A stretch of 64,000 nt of DNA from CAZMZF01 sp964570765 (GCA_964570765.1 CAZMZF010000014.1:1-64000), one strand, 5' to 3'. Numbered from the stretch's first letter, positions 1-8,695 are shown. The notes: a model not told the origin generated them from the sequence alone. A program made the numbers and translations.

Positions 1-180
1 TAAAGATTCCTCATCTCCTAAAAGAGCCATAAGCAGGATATTTCTGGGATTAAAATCAGGTGAATATAAGGCGGCAGGGCAATCTCCCACGCAAGCGCCA
101 CATTGATAACAAAAGTTATGAGCTTCTCCACCGATAACAGTATTAAGCTTGTGTCTGAATTTGAAGTTGACGGATTTCAT
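1..180 (-). CDS. HdrC-like 4Fe-4S protein, N-terminal part
   Basis: Read on the minus strand from an ATG at 180-178, the frame stays open to the window edge, so only the first 60 residues are visible. They contain CYQCGACVGDCP, the first CxxCxxCxxxCP cluster-binding motif, in the setting seen in heterodisulfide reductase subunit C and related electron-transfer proteins. The expected partner HdrB-type subunit would lie outside the window. The gene is divergent from the kor operon and shares its promoter region. Family assignment rests on this one motif and the N-terminal pattern, so another HdrC/GlpC-type ferredoxin domain is possible. Confidence 0.6.
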   Translation of the reverse strand, partial: MKSVNFKFRHKLNTVIGGEAHNFCYQCGACVGDCPAALYSPDFNPRNILLMALLGDEESL

Positions 181-189
181 CAAAATCAC

Positions 190-234
190 CTTGACTTTTT
201 CTTAAGTTTAGCATATATACCTGAAAAAGTCAAG
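190..234. promoter_or_regulatory. symmetric divergent promoter, hdrC-like / korD
   Basis: A perfect 12-bp inverted repeat (CTTGACTTTTTC at 190-201, GAAAAAGTCAAG at 223-234) places one -35-like TTGACT on each strand. On the plus strand TTGACT (191-196) is followed 17 bases later by TATATA (214-219). On the minus strand TTGACT (233-228) is followed 17 bases later by TAAACT. The two promoters would overlap across the same core. Seen in sequence; promoter activity is inferred. Confidence 0.5.
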
Positions 235-280
235 ATTTTTTTCCGGCTTACGTATTCAGGATAAGGAGGAAAAAGAAAAT

Positions 281-553
281 TTGGCTGAAGATACAAAAAA
301 AGAAAATATAAAGAAAATTGAGGTAACAAAAGGGGTAAAAGAAGAGGAAGAAAAAGTTCACATCTTCGCAGCCTGGTGTAAAAGATGCAATATCTGTATA
401 TCTTTTTGCCCCACAGGAGCTCTGGTAGCTAACAAGGATGGACTTCCAGTATTAATCCCGGAGAAATGCACTCAATGTGGGATGTGTGAGTTAAGATGTC
501 CGGACTTCGCTATAACTGTAAAGCCCAAAGAATCCAAGGAAGGAAAATCTTAG
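281..553 (+). CDS. korD: 2-oxoglutarate:ferredoxin oxidoreductase, delta (ferredoxin) subunit
   Basis: A 90-residue ferredoxin-type protein with two CxxCxxCxxxCP motifs (CKRCNICISFCP and CTQCGMCELRCP), expected to hold two [4Fe-4S] clusters and pass electrons between the TPP site of the complex and ferredoxin. The lysine- and glutamate-rich first 30 residues are not part of the ferredoxin fold. The start is a TTG at 281, chosen because AAGGAGGA lies at 263-270 and no ATG is available. It is the first gene of korDABC; korA begins 21 bases after its stop. KorD rather than PorD is inferred from the neighbouring KorA. Confidence 0.85.
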   Translation: MAEDTKKENIKKIEVTKGVKEEEEKVHIFAAWCKRCNICISFCPTGALVANKDGLPVLIPEKCTQCGMCELRCPDFAITVKPKESKEGKS

Positions 554-574
554 AGTTTAAAAGGATTAAAGAAG

Positions 575-1714
575 ATGAGTCAAAATCAAAAGGCACAACT
601 TCTCCAGGGAAATGAGGCTTGCGCCCAGGGAGCATTAACTGCAGGAGTGAACTTCTTTGCCGGTTATCCGATTACCCCTTCCACGGAGATAGCTGAGTAT
701 TTAGCCAGGAATCTTCCCCGCCGGGGTGGCAAGTTCATCCAGATGGAAGATGAGATAGCCAGCATAGCCGCAGTTATAGGAGCTTCTATTGCCGGGGCAA
801 AAGCAATGACTGCTACCTCCGGTCCTGGATTTTCCCTAATGCAGGAAAATATCGGTTATGCCTATATAGCAGAAGTTCCCTGTGTAATAGTGGATGTGCA
901 GAGAGGTGGTCCCTCTACCGGACTTCCTACTAAAGTATCCCAATCTGATACTATGCAGGCAAGATGGGGCACTCACGGTGATTATCATGCAATTGCCTTG
1001 GCACCCTCCTCTGTCAGGCAATGTTTTGATCTTACTATCAGAGCTTTTAATCTCTCAGAGAAATACAGAACGCCGGTGATTCTCCTGATGGATGAGGTTT
1101 TAGGGCATATGCGGGAAAAGATAATTCTACCAGATCCAGCAGGGATCAAGGTATTTAACCGGATGAAGCCAACAGTTCCACCTGAATGGTATCAACATTT
1201 TGAGATAAACCCTCATTTCGTCTCTCCTATGGCAAGCTTTGGCGAAGGTTACCGGTATAATGTAACCGGGTTGACCCACGATCCCTTGGGATTTCCCACC
1301 TCTCGTTCAGAAGAGATACAGGCTAAATTAGATAAATTAGAAAAAAAGATAATGCATAACGTGAATGATATAGTACAAGTGGAGGAAGAATTTATGGAAG
1401 AGGCGACAATTGCGGTTTTCGCTTATGGGATTGTTGCCCGTGCAGCCAGACAGGCAATCAGGATGGCTCAACAGAAAAGGATCAGGGTAGGGTTAATCCA
1501 GCCTTTAACTATCTGGCCTTTTCCGGATATTTATATGGAACAGATGTCAGAACAGTTAGAGATAATAATCGTGGCGGAGCTGAACCAGGGGCAGTTAATA
1601 CGTGAAGTTATGCGAACTAATTGTGGAAAAGCCAAAATCTACGGGCTGAACAGATTTGATGGTGATATTTTAACCCCGGAGCAGATCTTTGCCAAGATCA
1701 GGGAGGTTAGATAG
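575..1714 (+). CDS. korA: 2-oxoglutarate:ferredoxin oxidoreductase, alpha subunit
   Basis: A 379-residue subunit of the TPP-dependent enzyme that interconverts 2-oxoglutarate plus CoA and succinyl-CoA plus CO2, with ferredoxin as electron carrier. The N-terminal pyrimidine-binding domain is clear: GYPITPSTEIAEYLA, FIQMEDEIASIAAVIGAS, and a GPGFSLMQENIGYA stretch. QRGGPSTGLPT follows at about residue 110, as in KorA/VorB proteins. Domain II lies in the C-terminal third. Length is normal for the family. korB starts 2 bases after its stop, so the two are almost certainly cotranslated. A 2-oxoacid other than 2-oxoglutarate cannot be ruled out, but the adjacent TCA genes favour 2-oxoglutarate. Confidence 0.9.
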   Translation: MSQNQKAQLLQGNEACAQGALTAGVNFFAGYPITPSTEIAEYLARNLPRRGGKFIQMEDEIASIAAVIGASIAGAKAMTATSGPGFSLMQENIGYAYIAEVPCVIVDVQRGGPSTGLPTKVSQSDTMQARWGTHGDYHAIALAPSSVRQCFDLTIRAFNLSEKYRTPVILLMDEVLGHMREKIILPDPAGIKVFNRMKPTVPPEWYQHFEINPHFVSPMASFGEGYRYNVTGLTHDPLGFPTSRSEEIQAKLDKLEKKIMHNVNDIVQVEEEFMEEATIAVFAYGIVARAARQAIRMAQQKRIRVGLIQPLTIWPFPDIYMEQMSEQLEIIIVAELNQGQLIREVMRTNCGKAKIYGLNRFDGDILTPEQIFAKIREVR

Positions 1715-1716
1715 AT

Positions 1717-2559
1717 ATGGAAACTATGCCTAAAGTTACTCATCATTATTTACGCACAAAAAAGAAGTTTCCCAATGTCTGGTGTGCTGGATGTGGTATA
1801 GGTATAGCCTTAGGGGCAATTATCCGGGCGATAGATAGTTTGAAATTAAACCGGGATGACGTAGCTATGGTCTCAGGGATCGGCTGTTCCAGCCGGATGC
1901 CGGTTTATGTGGATTTTAATACCCTTCATACTACTCATGGCCGAGCACTTGCTTTTGCTACCGGGGTGAAATTAGCTAACCAGAAGCTTAAAGTTATAGT
2001 TATAACCGGGGATGGGGATGGTTTAGCTATAGGTGGTAATCATTTTATTCATACCTGCAGAAGGAATATTGATATCACCACTATTCTTATAAATAATAGT
2101 ATCTACGGGATGACCGGTGGTCAATATTCGCCCACTACCCCTTTTATGAAGATAGGGACAACTGCTCCTTATGGAAATCGTGAGAGGGATTTTGATATCT
2201 GTAGTTTGGCTAAATCTGCCGGGGCGACTTTTGTTGCCCGCGGAACAGTCTATCATGTGACTTTGCTGGAAAAGATCATTCAACAGGCGATATTAAAGAA
2301 AGGATTCTCCTTAGTAGAGGTTATCAGTCACTGCCATACTTTTTACGGTAGGCTTAACAAGGAAGGGACTGCTGTCAAGATGATGGAATGGCAGAAAGAT
2401 CACGCTATTCCGATTCAAGCGGCTGCCAAACTTCCACCGGATAAACTGAAAGATAAGTTTTTGATAGGTGTGCTCTGGGATGTGGATTTCCCGGAATACT
2501 GTGAAGAGTATGATAAGGTAATTGCTCAATTCCAATCTCAGCCAGAAGCTTCCAAGTAG
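1717..2559 (+). CDS. korB: 2-oxoglutarate:ferredoxin oxidoreductase, beta subunit
   Basis: A 280-residue TPP-binding subunit. The CAGCGIG motif near residue 22 and the TPP/Mg motif GDGDGLAIGGNHFIH followed by NNSIYGMTGGQYSPTTP are diagnostic for KorB. The protein pairs with KorA and probably holds no cluster beyond the shared complement. It follows korA by 2 bases and precedes korC by 10. Length and motif order match the family, with no sign of damage. Confidence 0.92.
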   Translation: METMPKVTHHYLRTKKKFPNVWCAGCGIGIALGAIIRAIDSLKLNRDDVAMVSGIGCSSRMPVYVDFNTLHTTHGRALAFATGVKLANQKLKVIVITGDGDGLAIGGNHFIHTCRRNIDITTILINNSIYGMTGGQYSPTTPFMKIGTTAPYGNRERDFDICSLAKSAGATFVARGTVYHVTLLEKIIQQAILKKGFSLVEVISHCHTFYGRLNKEGTAVKMMEWQKDHAIPIQAAAKLPPDKLKDKFLIGVLWDVDFPEYCEEYDKVIAQFQSQPEASK

Positions 2560-2569
2560 AGGGTTTGAT

Positions 2570-3157
2570 ATGAAAGTTAGAAAAATGGATGTAGATTATG
2601 AGGACAGATATGATATAAGGCTCTCTGGCTCCGGTGGCCAGGGATTGATTTTTGCTGGAACAATCTTAGCTGAGGCTTTAGGGGTGTATGAGGATAAAAA
2701 CGTTGCCCAGACTCAGAGTTACGGACCAGAAGCACGGGGTGGTGCCAGCAGATCAGATTTAGTTTTCAGCTCAGGGGAGATCTATTACCCAAAAGCTATA
2801 AAGTTAGACATTCTTTTAGCTTTGACTCAAGAGGCCTGTGACACTTATTATCTTAACCTGAAGGATGACGGTATTTTGTTAGTTGACTCAAACCTGGTAA
2901 CTCAACCACCTGCCAGAGAAATTATCGGTCTTCCTTTTACTCAGACTGCTAAAGAAAAGTTAGGTACTCCGGTGGTGGCAAATATAATTGCCTTAGGAGT
3001 CATTTCTTCCCTGACCAAAATAGTCTCAAAAGAATCCTTAATCGAAGCAGTTAAAAGCAAATCTCCCAAGGCGATGCTGGATATGAATCTGAAGGCACTG
3101 GAGTTAGGGTTTGAGCTGGCGAATAAACAAAAAAGAAAAAGAAAGAAAATGAAATAA
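2570..3157 (+). CDS. korC: 2-oxoglutarate:ferredoxin oxidoreductase, gamma subunit
   Basis: A 195-residue gamma subunit of the four-subunit KOR. Family marks are RLSGSGGQGLIFAGTILAEA near the N-terminus and QTQSYGPEARGGASRSDLV. The same frame runs back to an earlier TTG at 2522 inside korB, but ATG 2570 is chosen because it follows the korB stop at 2559 and is where homology begins. The C-terminus is a run of lysine and arginine coded by an A-rich stretch, probably a nonconserved tail. It completes korDABC. Confidence 0.88.
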   Translation: MKVRKMDVDYEDRYDIRLSGSGGQGLIFAGTILAEALGVYEDKNVAQTQSYGPEARGGASRSDLVFSSGEIYYPKAIKLDILLALTQEACDTYYLNLKDDGILLVDSNLVTQPPAREIIGLPFTQTAKEKLGTPVVANIIALGVISSLTKIVSKESLIEAVKSKSPKAMLDMNLKALELGFELANKQKRKRKKMK

Positions 3158-3170
3158 AATCATTTAGATG

Positions 3171-3198
3171 GTAAAGGCGTATTGCAATACGCCCCTAC
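3171..3198. repeat. GTA...CTAC palindrome upstream of ndk
   Basis: The perfect 18-base palindrome GGCGTATTGCAATACGCC (3176-3193) lies between GTAAA and CCTAC. It belongs to the window-wide family of palindromes bounded by GTAG-like and CTAC ends and sits between the korC stop and the ndk start. Confidence 0.75.
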
Positions 3199-3265
3199 TT
3201 TTATCCGTCAGATCAGGGGTCCTGAAGGTTACTTAGAATCAAACCATAAGGGCAGAGGAGAAGTT

Positions 3266-3670
3266 TTGGATCAGACACTTCTTATTATTAAACCGGATGC
3301 TGTTAACAGAGATATAATTGGTGAGATATTAAAAAGGGTGGAAGCTGATGGCTTCAGGATCGAAGGGCTCAAAATGCTTAAAGTCTCTCCGGAAGAAGGA
3401 GGTAAATTCTATCAGGTACACAAAGGTAAACCATTTTACCAGGAATTAGTTGATTATATCTCCTCCGGTAAGATAGTGGTAACCTGGCTGAAAAGAGAAA
3501 AGGCGGTAGAAGAGCTTAGAAAACTTATCGGTGCTACTGACCCTAAAAAAGCAGAGAAAGGGACAGTAAGAGCTGATTTTGGTCTGGATATCTGTCATAA
3601 TTCAGTGCATGGTTCAGATTCCAATGAAAATGCAAAGATAGAGATAGATTTCTTTTTTGGTAAAAAATAG
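3266..3670 (+). CDS. ndk: Nucleoside diphosphate kinase
   Basis: Balances NTP pools by phosphate transfer through a phosphohistidine. Visible marks are TLLIIKPDAV at the N-terminus, GATDPKKAEKGTVRADFG, and NSVHGSDS, which contains the catalytic histidine. The open frame extends back to 3182, but that part is translated palindromic repeat. The TTG at 3266 is preceded by AGAGGAG and gives 134 residues, the usual length. The C-terminus is slightly short (EIDFFFGKK). It lies between korC and citrate synthase, and the latter appears to have its own promoter. Confidence 0.9.
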   Translation: MDQTLLIIKPDAVNRDIIGEILKRVEADGFRIEGLKMLKVSPEEGGKFYQVHKGKPFYQELVDYISSGKIVVTWLKREKAVEELRKLIGATDPKKAEKGTVRADFGLDICHNSVHGSDSNENAKIEIDFFFGKK

Positions 3671-3700
3671 TTGACGGGTTATTTTTTATATTTATATTAT
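3671..3700 (+). promoter_or_regulatory. Predicted sigma-70-type promoter for citrate synthase
   Basis: TTGACG (3671-3676) is followed by TATATT at 16 bases (3693-3698) or TATTAT at 18 bases (3695-3700). It sits just after the ndk stop and about 75 bases before the gltA ATG, which has an AGGAGG ribosome-binding site. Confidence 0.5.
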
Positions 3701-3777
3701 AGTGAAAAAATTCACAAAGTAGGAAGGGTAAAGCTTCATACTTCATATTAAAAAATAATTAAACAGGAGGAACTTAT

Positions 3778-5082
3778 ATGCCCTTAAAAGAGAAACTGGT
3801 AAACAAAATTAAAGAGACGCAGAGCGAGATTAAATCTCTGGTAAAGGAGTACGGGAGCAAGGTTATCTCTGAAGCAACGGTTGAGCAAGCCTATGGTGGG
3901 ATGAGGGGGATAAAATGTATGGTCTGGGAGACCTCTTTGCTTGACCCTATGGAGGGGATCAGGTTTCGTGGATATAGCATCCCGGAAGTTCGTGAAAAAC
4001 TACCCAAAGCTGATGGTGGAGAGGAACCTCTGCCTGAAGGGATATTCTGGTTACTTTTAACCGGGGAGCTTCCTTCAAAAGAGGACGTTAAAGAAGTGAC
4101 GAAGGAATGGCAGAAGCGTGGAGAAATTTCCAACGAAATCTGGAAAACCTTAGACGCGCTCCCCAGAAATATGCATCCTATGACTCAGTTTTCCATTGGT
4201 ATCCTTTCCCTTCAGCCTGCCTCTCTTTTTGCCAGGAAATATGATGAGGGTATCCCCAAAGCTGATTACTGGGATCCTACCTATGAAGATACGATGAATC
4301 TTATGGCAAAACTGCCAGCTATTGCTTCTTACATCTACCGCCGGACTTATAAAGACGGGAGAAGAATTTCCGGAGATAATAAATTGGATTGGGGTGCAAA
4401 TTTTGCCCGTATGATGGGGATTGATAATCCAGAGTACTACGAGTTGATGAGATTGTATCTGGTTTTGCACTGTGACCACGAAGGTGGAAATGTAAGCGCC
4501 CATACTACCCATTTAGTTGGCTCCGCTTTGTCTGATCCTTTTTACTCACTTTCCGCCGGGATGAACGGCCTGGCTGGTCCATTACATGGTTTAGCCAACC
4601 AGGAGGTTTTAGCCTGGATTCAGAATCTGATGAAGAAATTAGGTGGAAAGCTCCCGACCAAGGATGAGCTTTCAAAAGCATTATGGGATACCTTAAACAG
4701 TGGTCAAGTCATACCTGGATATGGACACGCGGTTTTAAGAAAGACAGACCCAAGATACACTGCTCAGAGAGAGTTTGCCCTAAAACATATGCCTGAGGAT
4801 GAGCTTTTCAAGCTGGTTAGTATGATATATGAGGTTGCACCAGATATTTTAACGAAACACGGCAAAGCCAAAAATCCCTGGCCTAATGTGGATGCTCATT
4901 CAGGAGTTTTGCAGTGGTATTATGGGGTTAGAGAATATGATTTCTATACGGTTTTGTTCGGAGTCTCCAGGGCTATGGGCGTTTTAGCACAACTGGTCTG
5001 GGACAGAGCTTTAGGTCTGCCGATTGAAAGGCCAAAGTCGGTGACGACGGAGTGGATTAAGCAGAATGTAGCTGGCAAGTAG
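3778..5082 (+). CDS. gltA: Citrate synthase, eukaryote/Geobacter-type
   Basis: Condenses oxaloacetate and acetyl-CoA to citrate. The 434-residue protein belongs to the mitochondrial-like branch rather than the usual short bacterial type. It carries DHEGGNVSAHTTHLVGSALS around the first active-site histidine, PGYGHAVLRKTDPRY around the second, and PNVDAHSGVLQWYYG with the catalytic aspartate. All three catalytic residues are present. The N-terminal half has the eukaryote-like GIRFRGYSIPEV segment. The ATG has an AGGAGG site 5-10 bases upstream. Neighbouring kor, aconitase and icd genes make a TCA role secure. The stop codon lies where a GTAG-rich low-complexity stretch begins. Confidence 0.93.
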   Translation: MPLKEKLVNKIKETQSEIKSLVKEYGSKVISEATVEQAYGGMRGIKCMVWETSLLDPMEGIRFRGYSIPEVREKLPKADGGEEPLPEGIFWLLLTGELPSKEDVKEVTKEWQKRGEISNEIWKTLDALPRNMHPMTQFSIGILSLQPASLFARKYDEGIPKADYWDPTYEDTMNLMAKLPAIASYIYRRTYKDGRRISGDNKLDWGANFARMMGIDNPEYYELMRLYLVLHCDHEGGNVSAHTTHLVGSALSDPFYSLSAGMNGLAGPLHGLANQEVLAWIQNLMKKLGGKLPTKDELSKALWDTLNSGQVIPGYGHAVLRKTDPRYTAQREFALKHMPEDELFKLVSMIYEVAPDILTKHGKAKNPWPNVDAHSGVLQWYYGVREYDFYTVLFGVSRAMGVLAQLVWDRALGLPIERPKSVTTEWIKQNVAGK

Positions 5083-5530
5083 ATAGTAGGTAGTAGACAG
5101 GATAGAGAAAAAAGTAGCGTCGGGTTTTATGCCCGACGAGGCAGGTAGTAGGTGATAGGTGGTAGGGAATAGAGGATTGTAGGGCAAAGCTTCAGCTTTG
5201 CAAAGAAAATTTGTGACCGTCGGGTCCCCTAACCCCGGGGGAAAAACGTAGAGACACATCGCACGAGTCTCTAAAAGTTTTTGGAGTCGCGTAGGGGTGG
5301 AGCTTGTTGAGCGAAGTGAAATCCAGCTCAAGCGGGGTTTCCACCCGCTCTTTTGGACTGTAAACCTAAAGTAGACAAGTATGTCCAGGTGCCCGGTGCA
5401 CATGATAAAAAGATAAAGTCTATTTTTACCCCCAAAAATATCACAAAAAAAGTTGACTTTGGATTATTTTTCTTTTAAATTTACGTTCAAAATTAAATTT
5501 TGTTTTCTTAGAGATATCAAATAATGAAAT
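5083..5530. repeat. Repeat-rich intergenic region between gltA and aconitase
   Basis: No gene is visible in these 448 bases. From 5085 to 5175 there is degenerate GTAGGTAGTAG/GATAGGTGGTAG low-complexity sequence. The palindrome GTAGCGTCGGG...CCCGACG lies at 5114-5138. A GTAGAGAC...GTCTCTA pair spans about 5250-5275, and a GTAGGGGTGGAGC...TTTCCACCC composite spans about 5289-5345. Near the right end TTGACT (5453-5458) and TAAATT (5476-5481), 17 bases apart, could be a weak promoter for the aconitase genes. Confidence 0.6.
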
Positions 5531-5543
5531 AGTGAGGGAAAAT

Positions 5544-6854
5544 ATGGGTAAAACTTTAGCAGAAAAAATAATCAGTAAACATGCAGGCAGGGATGTAAAG
5601 GCCGGGGAGATTGTTCTAGTACCGGTGGATGTTTGTCTTATGCAGGATGGGACAGCACCTTTAGCGATAAGACAACTGCAGAAAATAAATTTAGAAAAAG
5701 CGGTTCATCCTAAAAGGACAGTCTTGTTCATCGACCATTCTGCACCTTCTCCCAGAAAAGAGCTTTCCAACGACCATATGACCATCAGGAAATTTGCAGA
5801 GAAGACCGGTTGTCAAGTCTCAGATGTAGGGTTGGGGATCTGCCACCAGATAATATTTGAATCTTATCTAAATCCAGGTGAAATCCTGATCGGAGCTGAT
5901 TCCCATACCTGCACTGGTGGGGCGATGGCGGCCTTTTCAACCGGTATGGGCTCAACTGATGTAGCGGTTGGTATTGCCTTAGGTAAAACCTGGCTCAGGG
6001 TTCCTGAGACCTTCAAGATTGAGGTTACAGGAGAGTTCCAGCCAGGGGTTTATTCTAAGGATTTAATCTTATATCTAATTGGATTGATTGGAGCAGATGG
6101 AGCTACTTACAAATCGTTAGAGTTCACCGGGGATACTATTGAGAATATGTCGATGAGTAGTCGAATGACCCTTTCCAATATGGCGATAGAAGCAGGTGCG
6201 AAGGCGGGTTTAATGGGGTCGGATAAAATAACAGAAAAATTCTTGAAAGAGCATGGGAGGGCAAGTAAATTCAGGGTGCTTAAAGGGGATGAGGATGCTA
6301 TTTATGAGCGGATGATAAAAATCGATGGTTCAAGGCTTGTTCCTACTATCTCTTTCCCGCATACAGTTGATAATACCAAGCCGATTGACCAGGCAATAGG
6401 GATAAAGATAGACCAGGTATTTTTGGGAACATGCACCAATGGAAGGTTAGAAGATTTAGAAGTTGCCTGCCAGATAATCAAAGGGAGAAAGAAAAATCCA
6501 AGGGCCAGGTTCATAGTAGTACCAGCCTCAAAGGCTGTTTTCTTAGAGGCGATGAAGAAAGGATATATCCGTGAGTTAGTGGAATTTGGAGCTGCAATCT
6601 TAGCTCCGGGATGTGGTCCCTGTGTAGGAGTTCACGAAGGGATTTTAGGCGATGGGGAAAGCTGTATCTCCACTATGAACAGGAATTTCAAAGGCAGGAT
6701 GGGTAATCCCGAAGGATTTATTTATTTGGCTTCACCGGCTACAGCTGTTGCAGCTGCAGTTGCCGGGGAAATAGTTGATCCAAGGGAATTTATAGCTAAG
6801 AAAAGACCCAAGGGTAAAAAGGTTAAAATCACTCTAAAGAAGAAAAAAAGATAA
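5544..6854 (+). CDS. Aconitase/IPMI-family hydro-lyase, large subunit
   Basis: A 436-residue large (cluster-binding) subunit of the split isopropylmalate dehydratase/homoaconitase type. The [4Fe-4S] cysteines are in GTCTNGRLEDLEVA and APGCGPCVGVHEGILG, and STMNRNFKGRMG is the conserved C-terminal signature. GADSHTCTGGAMAAFSTGMG lies near residue 117. Its place between citrate synthase and isocitrate dehydrogenase, with its small subunit next, suggests that it works as aconitase (citrate to isocitrate). The fold alone would also fit IPM or homoaconitate dehydration. ATG 5544 is preferred over GTG 5532 because GAGGG lies just before it. The C-terminus is an unusual lysine-rich tail. Confidence 0.8.
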   Translation: MGKTLAEKIISKHAGRDVKAGEIVLVPVDVCLMQDGTAPLAIRQLQKINLEKAVHPKRTVLFIDHSAPSPRKELSNDHMTIRKFAEKTGCQVSDVGLGICHQIIFESYLNPGEILIGADSHTCTGGAMAAFSTGMGSTDVAVGIALGKTWLRVPETFKIEVTGEFQPGVYSKDLILYLIGLIGADGATYKSLEFTGDTIENMSMSSRMTLSNMAIEAGAKAGLMGSDKITEKFLKEHGRASKFRVLKGDEDAIYERMIKIDGSRLVPTISFPHTVDNTKPIDQAIGIKIDQVFLGTCTNGRLEDLEVACQIIKGRKKNPRARFIVVPASKAVFLEAMKKGYIRELVEFGAAILAPGCGPCVGVHEGILGDGESCISTMNRNFKGRMGNPEGFIYLASPATAVAAAVAGEIVDPREFIAKKRPKGKKVKITLKKKKR

Positions 6855-6864
6855 GAGGTGTTTT

Positions 6865-7365
6865 ATGAGTTTAAAAGGAAAAGTCTTTAAATTCGGGGAT
6901 GATATATCCACAGATTTAATTGCTCCAGGCAGATATTTTCACCTGCGCTCCAATCTGCCGGAGATGGCTAAACATGTCTTAGAGGATGCGGATACATCTT
7001 TTGCCAGTAAAGTCCAGAAAGGAGATTTTGTAGTTGGAGGTGAGAATTTTGGCTGTGGCTCCTCCAGAGAGCATGCTCCCACGATTATCAAATTAGCTGG
7101 AGTCTCTGCAGTTTTAGCCAAATCTTTTGCCCGCATTTTTTACCGGAATGCTATTAATGTAGGATTACCGGTTATGATCTGCGATACGGATAAACTTTCC
7201 TCAGGCGACGAATTGGAGATTGATTTAGAAAAAGGAGTGATAAAAGATTTGACTAATGGGGTTGTTCTGAATTTCGCTCCTCTGCCCAAGGCAATGATCA
7301 ATATCTTGAACGATGGGGGATTAATTGACCATATTCAAAAGCATGGGGATTTTAAAATAGATTAA
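6865..7365 (+). CDS. Aconitase/IPMI-family hydro-lyase, small subunit
   Basis: The 166-residue swivelling-domain partner of the preceding gene, starting 10 bases after it behind GAGGTG. It carries the GGENFGCGSSREHAP signature, with the serine that acts as catalytic base in this family, and AKSFARIFYRNAINVGLP. The specificity-determining loop after IAPGR reads YFHLRSN; I cannot assign a substrate from it. Context (citrate synthase upstream, icd downstream) supports aconitase. Confidence 0.8.
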   Translation: MSLKGKVFKFGDDISTDLIAPGRYFHLRSNLPEMAKHVLEDADTSFASKVQKGDFVVGGENFGCGSSREHAPTIIKLAGVSAVLAKSFARIFYRNAINVGLPVMICDTDKLSSGDELEIDLEKGVIKDLTNGVVLNFAPLPKAMINILNDGGLIDHIQKHGDFKID

Positions 7366-7436
7366 AAATCTAATATAATCAATTAAACGTTTTAACAGAA
7401 AGGTCCGAGAAACGGATCCGGAGGAAAGGAGTAAGA

Positions 7437-8684
7437 ATGGTGAAGTTCAAAAAGATTAACCCGCCGGTTGAGGGTAAAAAGATCGAAATAGTTAAAGATA
7501 AACTCCAGGTGCCGGATAATCCAATTATCCCGGTTATCGAAGGGGATGGGGTTGGCAGGGATATTATGAAGGCATCTCGTCGGGTTCTGGATTCTGCAGT
7601 AGAAAAAACTTTTGGCGGAAAAAGAAAGATCGTTTGGTTCGACGTTTATGCTGGAGAAAAAGCTCAGGAGAAGTATGGCGAGCTTCTACCTAAGGATACC
7701 TTAAATGCGATAAAGTATTATATTGTAGCTTTAAAAGGTCCTTTAACTACTCCTATAGGTGGAGGATTCAGAAGCTTAAATGTATCCTTAAGGCAGTTGT
7801 TAAACCTTTATGCCTGTGTGCGTCCGGTCAGGTATTTCGAAGGAGTTCCTTCTCCAGTTAAACATCCAGAGTATATGAACATAATCATTTTCAGAGAAAA
7901 TACTGAGGATGTTTATGCTGGTATTGAGTGGCGCAAAGGTTCCAAAGAGGTAAAGAAGGTCATCAGTTTTTTGAATAAAACAATGAAAACCAAAATAAGG
8001 TCAGATTCAGGCATAGGTATAAAACCGATTAGCGTTACCGGAACCAAAAGGTTAGTCCGGAAAGCGATTAAATATGCCATAGAGAATAATCGCAAGTCGG
8101 TTACCCTGGTGCATAAGGGTAACATTATGAAATATACTGAGGGTGCGTTTCGGGAATGGGGTTATGAGTTAGCTTTAAAAGAATTCCGGGATAAGGTTAT
8201 AACTGAAGCTGAACTGGAAAAGGATTATAACTGGCAGGTTCCAGCAGGTAAAGTCGTGATCAAAGACCGCATTGCAGACAGTATGCTTCAGCAGATATTG
8301 ACCCGGGCAAAAGAATATGAAGTAGTAGCCACTCCTAATCTGAATGGGGATTATCTCTCTGATGCCTGCGCGGCTCAGGTAGGTGGCTTAGGAATGGCAC
8401 CAGGTGGAAATATAGGTGATTTCGTAGCCCTGTTTGAAGCAACCCACGGGACCGCACCTAAATATACGGACAAAGATGTGATCAATCCCAGCTCGGTGAT
8501 TCTATCCGGTTGTATGATGTTAGAATACCTTGGCTGGAAAGAAGCGGCTGAGAAAATCTATAAAGGTATTCAGGAGACGATAAAACAGAAGAGAGTAACC
8601 TACGATTTAGAAAGGTTGATGGAAGGAGCTACTAAGCTAAGAACCTCTGAGTTCGGAACGGCGATCATAGAGAATATGGGGTAG
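7437..8684 (+). CDS. icd: Isocitrate dehydrogenase, NADP-type
   Basis: Oxidatively decarboxylates isocitrate to 2-oxoglutarate. The 415-residue protein matches the E. coli-type enzyme throughout: IEGDGVGRDI, the substrate segment RSLNVSLRQLLNLYACVRPV (containing the serine equivalent to E. coli S113), IFRENTEDVYAGIEW, and HGTAPKYTDKD. NADP use is supported by the Lys-Tyr of APKY and by the Tyr and Arg of VTYDLERL, which contact the 2'-phosphate in the E. coli enzyme. A strong GGAGGAAAGGAG site precedes the ATG. It completes a citrate-to-2-oxoglutarate gene run whose product feeds KOR. Confidence 0.94.
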   Translation: MVKFKKINPPVEGKKIEIVKDKLQVPDNPIIPVIEGDGVGRDIMKASRRVLDSAVEKTFGGKRKIVWFDVYAGEKAQEKYGELLPKDTLNAIKYYIVALKGPLTTPIGGGFRSLNVSLRQLLNLYACVRPVRYFEGVPSPVKHPEYMNIIIFRENTEDVYAGIEWRKGSKEVKKVISFLNKTMKTKIRSDSGIGIKPISVTGTKRLVRKAIKYAIENNRKSVTLVHKGNIMKYTEGAFREWGYELALKEFRDKVITEAELEKDYNWQVPAGKVVIKDRIADSMLQQILTRAKEYEVVATPNLNGDYLSDACAAQVGGLGMAPGGNIGDFVALFEATHGTAPKYTDKDVINPSSVILSGCMMLEYLGWKEAAEKIYKGIQETIKQKRVTYDLERLMEGATKLRTSEFGTAIIENMG

Positions 8685-8695
8685 ATGATTTGTAT

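Noticed and set aside
836..2535. Minus-strand frames within korA and korB
   Set aside because: They are antisense shadows of well-conserved genes and match no family.
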